Assembly: GCA_022695795.1 (NCBI GenBank)
Contig: MU404105.1
Span: 62,001-126,000, forward strand
From: Biscogniauxia marginata
Lineage: Eukaryota; Ascomycota; Sordariomycetes; Xylariales; Xylariaceae
Reading direction: 5' to 3'
Length of the DNA: 64,000 nucleotides
Shown here: piece after piece, positions 1-12,502 of the stretch
Position numbering within the stretch: position 1 is the stretch's first letter
Layout: every line of letters starts with the position of its first letter
Made by a program: the position numbers and the translations under genes
Notes under the pieces: model-generated
Told to the model about the DNA's origin: nothing
The model's database searches: none
What the model saw: only the letters and a program-made list of their open reading frames with translations

Positions 1-474
1 CAAATTTTCTTCTCTATTGATGATAGCCTGTCTGCCTGCCTAACCAAAGATATTGAACCCATGCTACCCAAGAATTACCCGACCCCCCCTGGTTCGACAA
101 TAAAAAAAGACATATTTTCTGATTCCCCAACTCCCCCTTTTCCCATGTTATCGATCTTCTCGTTTCAATGTAGGCAGATAGGTAGGTAGTATATGTATGT
201 AGTCAAGAGCGTAATGAAGTAAAACACATGATGCCCCGTCCCGTCCCGTCCCGTCCCATTTCATTCGGTTTTCTTTTTCATCCTTCCCAATTCGTCGAGT
301 TTCGAGGTCACCCCTATCTGCCCCCGCCCCCTCGTCACATCTGAGGGCAGGGCATTGCCTGGGTTCATGATCCCATTAAATCATATTCGTCCATCACTCT
401 ATATATAAAAAGGGCAAAAAAAAAAAGCATTTAGTCTTAAGGGTCGATTTTGAATGTTGACATAGCTGCAAGTT
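1..474. other. intergenic, downstream of the MFS gene
   Basis: No gene is seen. The stretch holds a short CCCGT pentamer array at about 234-257 and an A-rich run near 415-426. It is the 3' flank of the minus-strand transporter, whose stop lies at 475-477. Confidence 0.6.
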
Positions 475-2655
475 TTACGAACGGGTAGAATCCCGGTTCT
501 TCACGGTCCCGTATTCCCCAGTGTTTGTCGAGCTACCCTTGACCAATGGCATTCGATCCTCAATTTCTTCCTCTTCGTCGTCGTCGTAGTCTTCGATAGC
601 GGACTCGTCCCCGGCATCGGACGCACAGGAAGAAGCCGCGCCGCTCGGCCCGTCTCCCTCGACTATAAACCAGGCGGGCACGGCGCCGACGGCTGCGATC
701 AGGGCGAGGATCCACCAGGGCACGCCGATGATACCCTTCTTGACGCCCCAGGTGAAGGCGGCTCCAGACATGGCGGGACCGCTGGCGCGGCCGAGCGCGC
801 TAAACGTGGTTGCGAAGCCGTTGAGTGTGCCTAGGATGTCGAGGCTCGAGGCGCTGTTGGTCAGCAGGATGGTGGTGCAGGGGAACCCAATGATGACGGC
901 GAACGCCTTGACCGTCATGATCGCCAGGAGGGCGGCGTACCGGGTGCCCGCGTCGGGGATGAGCACGGTGAAGGGCGTCACGATGTACACGAGCGGGAAG
1001 GTGACGACGCACGCTTTAAAGCAGTTGAGCACGCCAAAGCGCGTGCAGAGAGGGGGGAAGAGGAGGAACTGGATCAGTCCACACACGATCCCGTATACCG
1101 TGAAGATGGACCCGATACGTCCCGAGGTCAAACCGAAACCGCCAGAGAAGACGAATGGTAGTGAGGTGTTTGATGGCGTGTGCTCCTGCGAAGGGTAGTT
1201 GAGGAAAACAGGAAGGACTTGGTCGTAAGCTACCGAGTGCAGGGCTAGGAAGGTGTATGCAACGAGATTGACAATTGACTGCCGGGTAAAGACCATATGC
1301 ATAGATGGCGATATGGGTTTCTTGACATGAAGTTCCTGGATGACAGGTCGGGTCAGTTCCGGCGCTTTCGGCACTTGGTCCACTTGGAGAAGGGGCGCAG
1401 AAGCCTCGGCATCTTGGAAAGAATAACGCCGGAGATGTTGTTGACTCTGGTGAGGCTTTTCCCGGAAAGCCCCAGTGATGCGCTGGCCAAGGACGAGACC
1501 CCAGTCCCGCGAGTGCCTCTTGCTATGCAATGTTTCCTCTAGAAACAGTATCCCAGTAGTCATGGATATCAGGAAGATCACAGATCCCATTATGTTCGGC
1601 AAGGCGAATGGGTAGGTCTTGAAGAAGTGGCTGTTGCCGAAAATGCTCGGAAATTGCTCCGCGGGCTTTGCGAAGAGCCCTCCGAACGCCGGTCCAAATA
1701 TCGAACCAATACTCCAGACCAGAGGCATGATGGAGAATGCTCTCGGTTGGAGTTCCTTCTCGGGCACCATTTCTGCGACCATGGTTCTGATAATACCGAC
1801 TGTGATCAAGTTAATACACTCAATTCGTATAGCCGGCGATAGTATGAAAACGTACCATTTCCGTTACTTCCACCCATGATAGCACGAACGGCTATGGCCA
1901 TAGGAAGGCTTGTTGACATGCCCCATATCAAAAAGCATGTCATGGTGCAGAATAGACCGACCATGATGATGGGCTTTCTTCCCAGCCGATCCGAAGCCCT
2001 ACCCCAAGGTACGGCGGTGACACTCTGTGCGAGGGAGAAGACAGCACTGGTCATGCCAGCCCATTTTGCGACTTCTTTCTTTTCGACGCCGAAACTTGCA
2101 ATCATCTCAGGTAGGTATGGGAAAACAGAGGTAAAGGAGAGCGGTTCAGCGAAGCGTGCAACGGCTAGAGACCCAAGTTAGTTTACAGATCCGGGAAGGG
2201 GAAAGGGGTACTTGGTAGTGCCACTTTGGATCCATTGAGGGTAGCCCATCCGCCCTGTTCAACTTCATCTTGCTACTTCGAATGCTCTTGTAGTAAGTAC
2301 CTGCTTGAAGTCTGATGAGACGGCGTCGAGGGTAGTTCAACAAGTCACAGTAACCACAACATGAAAGCAACTGAGCTTTTCAGTCTCGAGCCCCAAGCAC
2401 GAATTACGAGCTAGCAACGAGCCAATGATTTATTGAGCATGCAGGATAGATAGATAGGTAGATACGCAAGGCAACCAGTCGGAAGACTTCCGCCATAATC
2501 GCAATTCCCAAAGAGACATGATACTGGATAATAGAAACTCCAGGGGCTTTCTCAACTGCAAATAGTCTGATTTATAGATAGGAAAAGCTATTATGCTTAC
2601 CCAAAATGGCCAATTGTTTAGCTGGCAGTTTCGGTGCGTGTTTCTTAGGGGCCAT
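475..2655 (-). CDS. MFS multidrug-type transporter (DHA1-like), 3 exons
   Basis: Predicted 12-helix major facilitator superfamily proton antiporter of the plasma or vacuolar membrane; substrate unknown. I infer exons 2655-2601, 2164-1856 and 1799-475 on the minus strand, giving 562 residues with phases that join cleanly. The first exon begins MAPKKHAPKLPAKQ and joins to AVARFAEPLS, the usual N-terminus of this fungal subfamily. Motif A is visible as GRASDRLGRKP at residues 73-83. The join at 1856/1799 restores an NVGIIRTMVAEMV segment, and a motif-C-like SIFGPAFGG follows. The C-terminal tail is acidic (DDDEEEEIED) and cytosolic by prediction. Intron 1 (2600-2165, 436 nt) is long for this genome; intron 2 is 56 nt. 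The family assignment is firm and the substrate is not predictable. Confidence 0.88.
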
Positions 2656-5046
2656 TTTCGTATCTGGCCGTCCTCCAAGACGTGAGGACAAAGGGGAGGG
2701 TGAGGTGTTCAACTATATAGACCTAGGTGCAAGCTGGAAGTTTATAAAGAAGAGTGTAGTAAAGACCAAGAGGGGCACCCTGTCCATCCAGAGGGTGGAA
2801 GTAAAGAGTTGTGAGTCTCGACTTACAAGACTCATAGGATTTGCCTTGAACCTGAGGAAAACAACGGCCAAGAAAAAAAGAGAAAAAGAAAAAGCTTGTC
2901 GTAAACGGCACGAACCTTAAAGACGGGGTGGGACGACTAAATTCTTATAAACAAAGGAAACCGCCGGCAAGAAAGTGCAACCTGACAACACCCACGGCGG
3001 GAAGTGGACAATGTTCTAGACTAGGCTCGACGTAGCAGTAGACCTGGCAGTGGTTCGCTAGGTCCGACTCCATTTACATTAGACGCCGCCGAGTGGGCCA
3101 TCGTGGACTTACAAATTTTTTCTTGCTTCCTTCTTTCAATCTTTTTTGGCAATCTGTGACAGGTGGCATCCGAAGATGATTGGCCATGCACGCAGGACAC
3201 TGACTATCTTACACTAACTTGGGCCGGAGTAAGCCGAGGCGAGTTCGTATTTTCTCAAACATTCAAACTACTAAATAAGCACTATACATATAATCAATCC
3301 CTCTTCTCTGCAATTCGCAGATGATGATATTGCCCCTCCTTCCATCTAGCCCAGCCCCGCCCCTGGAGATAGACATGTAACCTGCTACAAGCAAGGGATG
3401 CCGGCCAATGAAGGCTCCGCTGTCGGCGGTTGTCGAGGTCAGATCTTGCCGTGAAAATACTAAACTACAACAGACTTGCGAAACGGGAATGTATGGAAAG
3501 GGAAAGGCGTGGTGGGAAAAAGACACGGCCGTGACGAAGCAGCTGAACGGATATTGGTCACACGCCGAACAACAGCCTCCTGACGATGTACGTACAGGGG
3601 ATGCGTGCAACCGTGCGGCTTCAACGCCCCAAAATCTTACTGCAAGCCGGAAGGCTCTCATTGGTTGTTAGCGGCCGACGGTGGTTCCTCTTCTCTTCCC
3701 CCGCATCGGGCCCATCAAAGTCGATCCCTGCCACCTATAAGGTACCTACCGGCATACCTACTTGGTTCATTCTCTGTAGGTATATGCAGTGTAAGTGCAC
3801 ACGATATGTAAGCCCCGGCTGCCGTGTCTCGCGATGCTCCCCGCCATCACAATCTTGAACCAACATGGCCGTTATCGTGGTATTGTCGTAGTTTGCGGAA
3901 ACTAGGGATGCGAATCCGGGCTGCAATGTCTTATCAAGAGGTGCCTCACTGGAGATATATATATACCTAATATATCTATCAATGTTCCTCTCAACTTAAC
4001 TCTCGAAGGATGTTTCAGTCAGATGTCCACTCGATGTCTTTCTACCTACGTAGTATGCATTAGATACCCCAGGCAGAGACATGCCCCGGTGACTCTTCAA
4101 TGCAACAACCTAGGAGGAATCGGTGTGCGTTTAGGTTGCCGGTTCACATGATACAACATTGAAAAACCACCTCACTACATACAGATAGGTAGGTCGTCTC
4201 ACCTAAAACATAGTACGATTTGTAACTACCGAAACCTGATGACAACATATGCAACAACTTAGCAACATCGCGCAGATTTATGTTGTAAGAGGTATGTATC
4301 CGGATTTGCCGTTAGCTATGTCGCTTTCTGTCAAGGTATGGTATACACAAAGCAATAAATAAGTGGAACTCACTTGCTCTTATCACTACATAATCTTTTT
4401 GGAATAGTTGAGGTAGGTTAGATGCCAGGATGCACTAGTGATCTAATTTAAGTACCGAGACGAAAACATTTCTAAATGCATGTGAGTTAGCCCATAGGCT
4501 ACCTGGTTTACTTACTTGTCCATGTGGTAATGTATCTGTTACCAGAGAAAAGACAAATATTTATATGTTAATTCCGAGTTGGTGAAAGAACTGATCTACA
4601 TATACGGATTAGGTAGGTTAAGAGACTGCTTTTGTTTTATTATTTGACAGTCCGGCACCAGCTGCATAGAGTGCCGATCACGCAAGTGGGTCGAATTAGA
4701 TAAGACACATTTAATTTGTAGCTGAGGGAGTACCTAAGGTACTCCGTACCGTACCTTACTCTGTGCTATTATTGTTAGATATCTACATCTGAATGATAGT
4801 TGTCGTATATGATAACTTAGGTATCTACTTACCTTATGAAAAAGCCGGAGGTATTCCGTACGGAATACAGCCCCACCCAAGCGGAACTGGAAGCTCGCCG
4901 AAACCCCCTGCGCCCTTCCGTCACGTCATTACGTCGGGAGTGGCGCACCCACGCCTATCAACAACTCGAAGCCGTTCGCCACCAGCCGAAAGCTAAGGTT
5001 CACATCTCACTGAAAACAACCTCATGCGATCCTCCAGGCCGCCATC
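2656..5046. other. intergenic region, about 2.4 kb
   Basis: Shared upstream region of the divergent MFS (-) and M28 peptidase (+) genes. Open frames up to about 130 codons occur (for example 3263-3661 on the minus strand), but none has recognisable domain features or a credible splice model. Several TAGGTAGG-type short motifs occur (around 4186-4194 and 4612-4620). No gene is supported. Confidence 0.55.
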
Positions 5047-7573
5047 ATGGGAAACGAGGCCAAGATGGCAAATGAGAGAACCCCTCTAATCACCACCGTT
5101 GCAATTGGCCCTCCACGCCAACGATATCCTCATCAAACCCTACGGCGCTTCTGCACTGTCGCCTTGGGTTCCTCCCTAGTAGCTCTATTGATAACCTTTC
5201 TGGTCAGTGTGGTGTTTACACCATTCAACGACGTCCCTCACTCGTGGCCCGGGCATGACAAGGAGCGTCTTTCCTTTGCCGAGCTCCAGCGTATCCTGCT
5301 AGACACTCCCAGCGCGTTCAAGGCCTCGGAATGGAGCAAATATTACACCGCCGGCCCGCATCTGGCCGGTAAGAACCTCTCACAGGTAAGGCAATAATGG
5401 CATGCCAATGATGTCTGCTTGCTTGCTTGCTTACGGTGCGTAGGCCGAATGGACTCGTGATCGATGGAACGAATGGGGCATCAAATCGGAAATTGTTGCC
5501 TACGACACATACATCAACTACCCAGTTGATCATCGACTGGCAGTGCTGGAGAAGTCCAAGTCCAAATCTAAATCCACTAATGATGACACTTGGAAAGTCA
5601 CATTTGAAGCCACGCTAAAGGAGGATGTACTTGACGATGACCCGACCACTCAACTCCAGGACAGCATCCCTACCTTCCATGGCTATTCCGCCAGCGGCAA
5701 TGTGACCGGCTCGTTTGTCTACGTCAATTATGGCACTTACTGGGATTTTGAGGATCTCATCAGGGCCAATATTAGCCTTGAAGGGAAAATCGCTATTGCT
5801 CGGTATGGGGGTATCTTCCGAGGTCTCAAAGTGAAACGAGCTCAAGAGTTGGGTATGATAGGCGCTGTCCTCTTCAGTGATCCCGGTGACGACGGCCAAG
5901 TTACAGAGCATAACGGCCATGATGCTTATCCTAACGGTCCTGCACGGAACCCCAGCAGCGTACAGAGAGGAAGTGTCCAATTCCTCAGTGTCGCCCCCGG
6001 CGATCCGACCACGCCTGGCTATCCCTCAAAGCCAGGCGTGCCACGCGAGCCGGTTGATGGAGCTATTCCTAGCATCCCCTCTTTACCCATCTCCTACTCG
6101 GAGGCTCTGCCGATTCTAAAGGCCCTAAATGGTCATGGCCCCCGAGCCAAAGATCTAAACAAGTACTGGACGAGAAACACGGGTCTTGGCTACAAGGGAG
6201 TTGAATATAACATCGGCCCATCTCCTGATAATCTTGTTCTCAATCTAGTCAATGAGCAGGAATACACCATCACGCCTTTGTGGGATGTTATCGGCATCAT
6301 CAACGGGACGATAGCTGACGAGGTCATTGTCGTTGGTAACCATCGCGATGCGTGGATAGCGGGTGGGGCAGGTGACCCCAACAGCGGTTCCGCTGTTATT
6401 AACGAGGCAATTCGTAGCTTTGGACAGGCTTTAGAGAAGGGCTGGAAGCCATTGCGGACGATTGTCTTCGCCAGCTGGGACGGCGAGGAATATGGGCTGG
6501 TTGGGAGTACCGAATGGGTCGAGGAGTATCTGCCCTGGATCTCAGCCGCCAATGTGGCTTATATCAACGTCGACGTTGGCGTTCGAAGCCCGACTTTTTC
6601 CGCCTCAGCAGCTCCATTGCTACACAATCTCCTCTACGAAGTGACGGCCCTAGTACAGTCGCCTAACCAAACAGTTGCAGGTCAAACCGTACGTGACGTT
6701 TGGGATGGTTATATCAGTACTATGGGTAGCGGCAGCGACTTTACCGCATTCCAAGATTTTGCTGGTGTTCCAAGTCTCGATATGGGTTTTGGCGGCGAGC
6801 CTGCTGGGGCGCCAGTTTACCACTACCATAGCAACTACGACAGCTATTATTGGATGAGTGAATTTGGGGATCCTGGCTTCGTCTACCATAGGACTATGGC
6901 CCAGGTCCTTGGCCTTACTGTTGCCAAGATAGCGGACACACCACTCGTTGCCTTTAGTGCTACTGATTATGCAGTGGCATTGAAGGGTTATGTCGACAAG
7001 GTAGAGGATAAATTTACAGGTCCAGAAGCCGACTTGTCCGACGATGCAGATATCTTCGAGTTCAGAACCCGGTCCGTCGCCGCTGAGGTCAAGGGCGACC
7101 CCCAGGCCTTTGAACTATCCTTCGCTCGCCTACAACAATCTATTAGCGAGTTTAAATCGGTAGCCACGGAGCTTGATGCTAAGGCAGCAAAGCTAGCTGA
7201 GGAAGTGAACGAGAACATCCCGTGGTGGAAGTGGATCAAGAAGCTGAAGCTCTTCCACCAAATTCGACTCACTAACACAAAATACAAAAATATCGAGCGC
7301 GCTTTCTTATACCAGGGCGGGCTCGACGGCCGACCCTGGTTTAAACATGTGGTGTTCGCTCCCGGTATCTGGACGGGGTACGCAGGAGGTGAGCAAGCCC
7401 CCTAACCCCCTTCTCTCTTTACCAGCTATACATTATTGCTGTGTGCTGACTATGTCTTAGCTGTATTCCCGGGCTTGGTCGAAAGCATCGATAATAAAGA
7501 CTATGTGAATGCGATCAAGTGGGTCGAAATCATCGATGGTTGCATCAAGACTGCGACCAAGACAGTAGCATAG
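5047..7573 (+). CDS. glutamate carboxypeptidase II-like M28 peptidase, 3 exons
   Basis: Type II membrane zinc peptidase of family M28B (GCPII/NAALADase, transferrin-receptor-like fold). Exons 5047-5385, 5444-7388 and 7461-7573 give 798 residues, slightly longer than human GCPII (750). One transmembrane helix lies near residues 38-58 after a short cytosolic N-terminus. A protease-associated domain follows (around residues 190-320), then the M28 catalytic domain. Both zinc sites can be read: His413 (NHRDAW), Asp424 (GGAGDPNSG), the general-base pair Glu461-Glu462 (SWDGEEYG), Asp490 (NVDVG) and His575 (YHSNYDSYYW). A helical dimerisation domain ends in YAGAVFPGL, which is created by the last splice join. 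It probably trims C-terminal acidic residues from peptides at the vacuole or cell surface; the exact substrate is unknown. All catalytic residues are intact. Confidence 0.93.
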
Positions 7574-8242
7574 ATATGATGGGCTCGATGCTGTCATAAA
7601 TAATCCAGACTTTGGAATTAAGGACCCTTAGATCGGGACTGGGTCGAAAGGGTTCGTTATATACATGACTTGCTAGATACTAGTCCACGGCGGATTATCA
7701 CATGCGGATACTAGATTGTTGGTTGCAATGGGGGGTTGGAATGGGCTGGCGAAAGCAACGTCTCTCTCTCTAGGTTGGATGTTAACTGGGGGAGGGGTGG
7801 GGTGGTGGAGGTGGTTTAGATCGGTCTACTCGTAGTAGAATATGAGATTGAACAGTATACACTTCATATACCTACCTACACTTCACGATTTGGGCTCCTC
7901 TTCGCCGGGCGTCGGTATATAACTTCCCCTGGACAGCTATGTAATGTGTTAGCCTTACTACCGACTTCTAATTCACCTAATAGTATGCATCTAACCTAGC
8001 GTTCTTCGAATCGAAAAGGACATGGAACGTCGTGTCTAGTTTTAAATCGATATAGACATCGCGGCCGGTGTTGACCTTTACGAAATAACATGACTATACT
8101 AACAAACCGATTAATAAGCCCCTTTACTTGAGTTCGACTAGACAGGGGGGAATAGCTATAAAAGTGTTTGGACTGATTTAATTGGCCTAGAGCCTACCTT
8201 CTAAACCCAAGCCACAGTCATGTAATGATAAGAGATGGCTAA

Positions 8243-8260
8243 GGGGGGGGGGGGGGGGGG
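8243..8260. repeat. G18 homopolymer
   Basis: Uninterrupted run of 18 G in intergenic DNA. It is a length-unstable tract and a possible sequencing-error site. Confidence 0.9.
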
Positions 8261-8920
8261 ATTCAGTTAGAAGGAACTCTGACTTTCAGCATATAATATT
8301 GGAGGTGCCGCACATGCCCCAGGCTTACAGGACATGTTATTCAGTTTGTACTCACTATAGACACTGTACATATCATATTGTCCACGGTATTTCTAACCGG
8401 TTAGACTGCACTTACGCGCTATCATTGTACGGGTGCTTGCTTATAGGTGACTACTAATTGGCCCTGTTTTTCCGGCCTCCAAATTATTGGCTGTCTTTTT
8501 TATTAATCAACGAACGTGCCTATATACGGATGCCTTCGATCTCGATTTGTTGGTGAACGGTTACTTACATCTGCACACGACAGCGTCAAAATGAAAAGTT
8601 TCGCCCTCACTGGGTGCTGACGTCGTTCGAAACGTGCCGCAGGAGAGCATCAGACAACGTGCCCTTCTCTGAGTGCCCGACTGGGAGAATCCTCGCTGGC
8701 AGCCTGCAGGAAAGCAAGGCGCCACGGATGCCTTATCGGATCATCTAACCAACCCCATAGGAGGATATTGCTTCGGGAGGTCTGCGGCTTGCAGGCACGA
8801 CGGATCGATGACTAGGGTTGCCGCGTCTTGCGGCAACTTATTGGCTTGAGCCTGCATAACGAGGCAGCCTGTGCGACTGCTGCCTCAAGATGTCGTTTGC
8901 ATCGGGGATTGACCTCTTCC

Positions 8921-8929
8921 TATATAAGG
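8921..8929 (+). promoter_or_regulatory. TATA-like element upstream of the AAA ATPase
   Basis: TATATAAGG lies 146 bases before the ATG at 9075, and a pyrimidine-rich stretch follows it (about 8960-9030). Its position suits a core promoter, but assignment rests on sequence alone. Confidence 0.45.
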
Positions 8930-9074
8930 CTAGCAAGTAGGCGGCCATGCTAGTATTGTTGTCCTGCCACCTTCTATCTGCTGCCCCGCATACTTTTCCT
9001 TCTTCACTCCTGCTTCCCTCTTTAGTTGTTATCCAGTCTGTCCCATTCTCCGGCTTCGGTGTGGTCAGCTCAAC

Positions 9075-11884
9075 ATGAGTGACAGCAGTTCCACGGCCAG
9101 CTTTGAAGACATCGGCCCCTCCAGCAACGTCTTCGAGTTTAAGTTGCCCGAGGAGCTGAACATCGAGAAGTTGAAGGCTCTCGTCGATAAATCTGCTCCC
9201 AATGGGACCGCAGCTCAAGAGCTCCCCGAGGATGAAGTCCCTGATGTCTGCTATGTTCTCCAATACAGGGGTTTGGGCGGTAAGCTCGTTGATGGTCAGT
9301 TTAAGCCCCCTTTTCTGAAGCCTGAACCTGATATTATATTGCTTTACCCGCAACCTTACAACAAGGATACCATCCCTCATCGCCTTTCCTATTACCCGAG
9401 AACTATGCTTCCGCATCTGCAATTACCCAATCTTCAAAATTGATTATCCGACTACCTAGAGAAGTGATTTCACTGACAAGGATACAGTGCGCCGCAGTCT
9501 TGAGCCCATTGACATTCAGCTCGGCGAATTAGATGGGGAGACAGCTTCCTCCGCTAAGAAACCAGTGCTGGAAATCGTGACCGTCATATCTGACACCCTC
9601 TCTAAAAGACATTCTGGTTTCTATCCTCATCATCAACGACTTCCTCCCCCTCCTAACCCCCCTCAAGTGGTCAACGGCTACAATTATGGCGGCTGCTTTG
9701 GCCCTGCTTATGTACCGGGGAATGAAGAGGCGCCCGCGATGAAGATTACCCAGTTTGAGAAAACTGCTATGGTGATAAACTCCCCACATCTGATAAACGC
9801 CCTCAAGGCCGTGGTTGGCTATTACCCAGGAACGTCGTTCCACGGTGACAGTGTCAAAATCATGGCTCCATACCAGGTATTGGTTCATCACCGTGAAGCA
9901 CTCGAAGTCCACAGAGATAAACAACCTGAGTGGCATGATGAAAAGTACGCTCTCACCACTGCCATACACATCGACATACTCCTTAGCTTCCTCGACAAGA
10001 CTCTCGGCGAGCAGATCTGTCAGGAGGAGAAACGCCACAGAAATAGTACACCAGAAGCTACTTTCGATATGCTCTGGCTACTACTGAAGCCTGGCGAGGT
10101 GATATTCGCCAAGTATAACCACAAGTGGACCCCCTTCGTAATCTCCCGTGTCTACGGCGGAACAGTGGGTAAGGGGGACGGAATTGTGCCTTGGAGTATC
10201 AATTGTTGGAACATCACCTTCTCCAGGGACTTCTCCTCGAAAAGGTTCTACCGAACAATGCATTCCTTCGAAGTCCTTCCTTTCTCTGGCGAACAGGCAA
10301 TCACGAGCCTCCCCGTCATCCCCGCCAATTTCTTTAGGGGTGATAAGGGCGACATGTTACCTTGCGACGTTAGTGGAAAGGAGATAAGTCTCGGAAAGTC
10401 GGTATGGAATCTCTCCAAGGGACCTAGCTACATGTCGTACAATGGAAACTTGGTTCAGGCATCACCTGAGTACAGCTTCAGATACAGTAACAATGCCTCC
10501 GGTTATATGAGCGGTCGTGTGATCATCGACCCTGAGGGCTACACCGAGTACTCGTTAGACTGTCCAGGGAATAGTCACCGAGGAGTATACGCCCCTCCCG
10601 CGCCGCCTCGACAAATAGTGCCCCATGATCAGTTGCCGTATTATGCGCCCCAGTGTGGCTGCACCACCTGTGCCATAAACAGTGGTAACAAACGCTTGAG
10701 TCCCTTCGCAAATTTCGAGGGTCTTGATCCCGCATGCGACGATGCTCCCCGAAATGATCTATACTACTTTGTCCTAACCAAGGTCGTCGGTGGTTTCGTC
10801 CTTAGCGAACGACGATGGGGCCACTTCAACGTTGAGCATCTTCAGGAGATCAAGTACGACAAAGAAGCATTCAAGTATCTTGTCCTGGACGATGAGATCA
10901 AACTTACGGTTAAGTCTCTCGTTGGAAAGTTCGCCAGCGCCCAAGGCCAAGTTTCTCCATGGCCCAACGATTTTGTGAAGAACAAAGGCCAGGGGCGAAT
11001 CTTTCTGCTTCATGGCTCGCCAGGCGTGGGTAAGTCACCTCTCATCTAGCCCCTCGCAATGCATCAACCTTGGCACGTCCATGGCCCTAGCTAACCTCTG
11101 AGCAGGCAAGACGTGCACCGTGGAGTGCGTAGCCGAGCTGACGCGCCGGCCGCTCATCTCGCTGACCAGCGGCGACCTGAGCACCAATTCCCTCCAGGTA
11201 GAGAAGGGCCTCGAGTACTTCCTGGAGCTGGGCGAGCGCTTCGGGGCCCTGGTACTCCTGGACGAGGCGGACGTGTACCTCGAGTCGCGGCGGCCGCAAG
11301 ACGTGGCGCGCAACGGGCTGGTGTCGGTCTTCCTGCGGGCGCTGGAGTACTACCAGGGGGTGCTGTTCCTGACGACGAACCGGGTGCGCACGTTCGACGC
11401 GGCCTTCACGTCGCGCATCCACGTGGCGCTGCACTACGGGCCGCTGGCGGACGCGGACCGCGAGAAGATCTGGCTCGGCGGCTTCGAGCGGCTCGAGCGC
11501 GACAGCGGCGGCAGGGCGCGCGCGCGCGCGTCGGCCCGCGACTACGTCCGCGCCGGCCGCGACGTCCGGGCCCTGCGCTGGAACGGCCGCGAGATCCGCA
11601 ACGCGCTGCAGACCGCCGTCGCGCTCGCCGAGGCCGAGGCCGAGGCCCTCGAGGGGGGGGACACCGTCGCCGTCGCCGTCACCGACAAGCACCTGCGCAG
11701 CGTCGTCAAGATGAGCCGCGGCTTCAAGAACCTCATGCGCTGCCGCGGGCCGGAGGGGGCCGGCGACGACGAGGACTCCCCGGATGATTACGGCGGCGGC
11801 GGCAATTTCGTGAAAAAGGTGGTGGAAGAGGTGGGGGAAGAGGAGAGGACGGTCCCCACGGGCTTGACGGAGTGGGATATGTAG
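9075..11884 (+). CDS. AAA+ ATPase with N-terminal DUF7025-type domain, 3 exons
   Basis: Fungal AAA+ ATPase; ATP-driven remodelling is inferred from the fold, and no client is known for this family. My model is exons 9075-9294, 9488-11029 and 11106-11884, 846 residues. The N-terminal two thirds resemble DUF7025 (around residues 170-320, with a LLKPGEVIFAKYNHKW segment). The C-terminal AAA module has Walker A GSPGVGKT (583-590, split by intron 2), Walker B LVLLDEAD (Asp640, Glu641), sensor TTNR and an arginine-finger region FTSRIH, followed by the helical lid. A second donor at 9280 (GTAAGC) would keep the frame and remove five residues, so exon 1's end is uncertain. Exon 3 is much more GC-rich than exon 2. 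The gene lies in a sparse region, just upstream of a HET pseudogene. Confidence 0.85.
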
Positions 11885-12502
11885 GTAGGTAGTATCGAAT
11901 CCGCCCCCTATTTAGGATTTTGCCCACCAAAACGTTGGGTATGGTACCACCACCAACTTTACTTGGGTACCTAGGTATACAATGTTTTCGGCTACTTGCG
12001 GACATCGATGGATGGGAGGAAATGAATGAATTTACGAAAAAATTTTTCCACGGTTTCTGATAAACCTAGGTAGTCAGGCTATGGGCATGTGATTTTTGTT
12101 AGGATAATGACAGAAATGAAATCGTTTACAGTGTCTAATAGTGACACCTTTTATACATTTATAATGCTCATGTCCATAGTATGACTATATGAAATAAATC
12201 TATCGATAGATCTCTCCCTTATATTTAAAAGATAGGAATCATGTGACGAATAGATATCTGGGTACAGCCCTTACCGGTGCCCAAAGCAGTTCGTTTTACG
12301 TAGACACCCCCTAGACTCGTTTGACATCCAAATGGATCTATGTATGTAAGAGCTAAATCTAGATACGAACGAGGTCTTACTCCTATTCATTACTAAGCAG
12401 TATTCCCATCAATGGCCTTCTTAACAGAGCCTTTTAGAAAGTAAGTCTTCCTTTCGCTGCTATAGTCGGCATCGACGATGAAGTTTCGTAGGAGGCTGTC
12501 TC
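11885..12502. other. intergenic region
   Basis: No gene is seen between the ATPase stop and the recognisable start of the HET remnant. It contains a GTAGGTAGGTAG motif immediately after the stop codon and AT-rich stretches near 12100-12240. Any 5' part of the HET gene would be expected here, but I cannot recognise it. Confidence 0.5.

Larger units (their letters stand above)
7574..9074. other. intergenic region with G18 homopolymer
   Basis: About 1.5 kb separates the peptidase stop from the AAA ATPase start. No gene is supported. It contains a run of 18 G at 8243-8260 and a TATA-like element just upstream of the ATPase gene. Confidence 0.6.

Noticed and set aside
11087..11692. 201-codon antisense frame across AAA exon 3
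   Set aside because: Same cause: the opposite strand encodes the conserved Walker B and lid region, and the antisense product is low-complexity.
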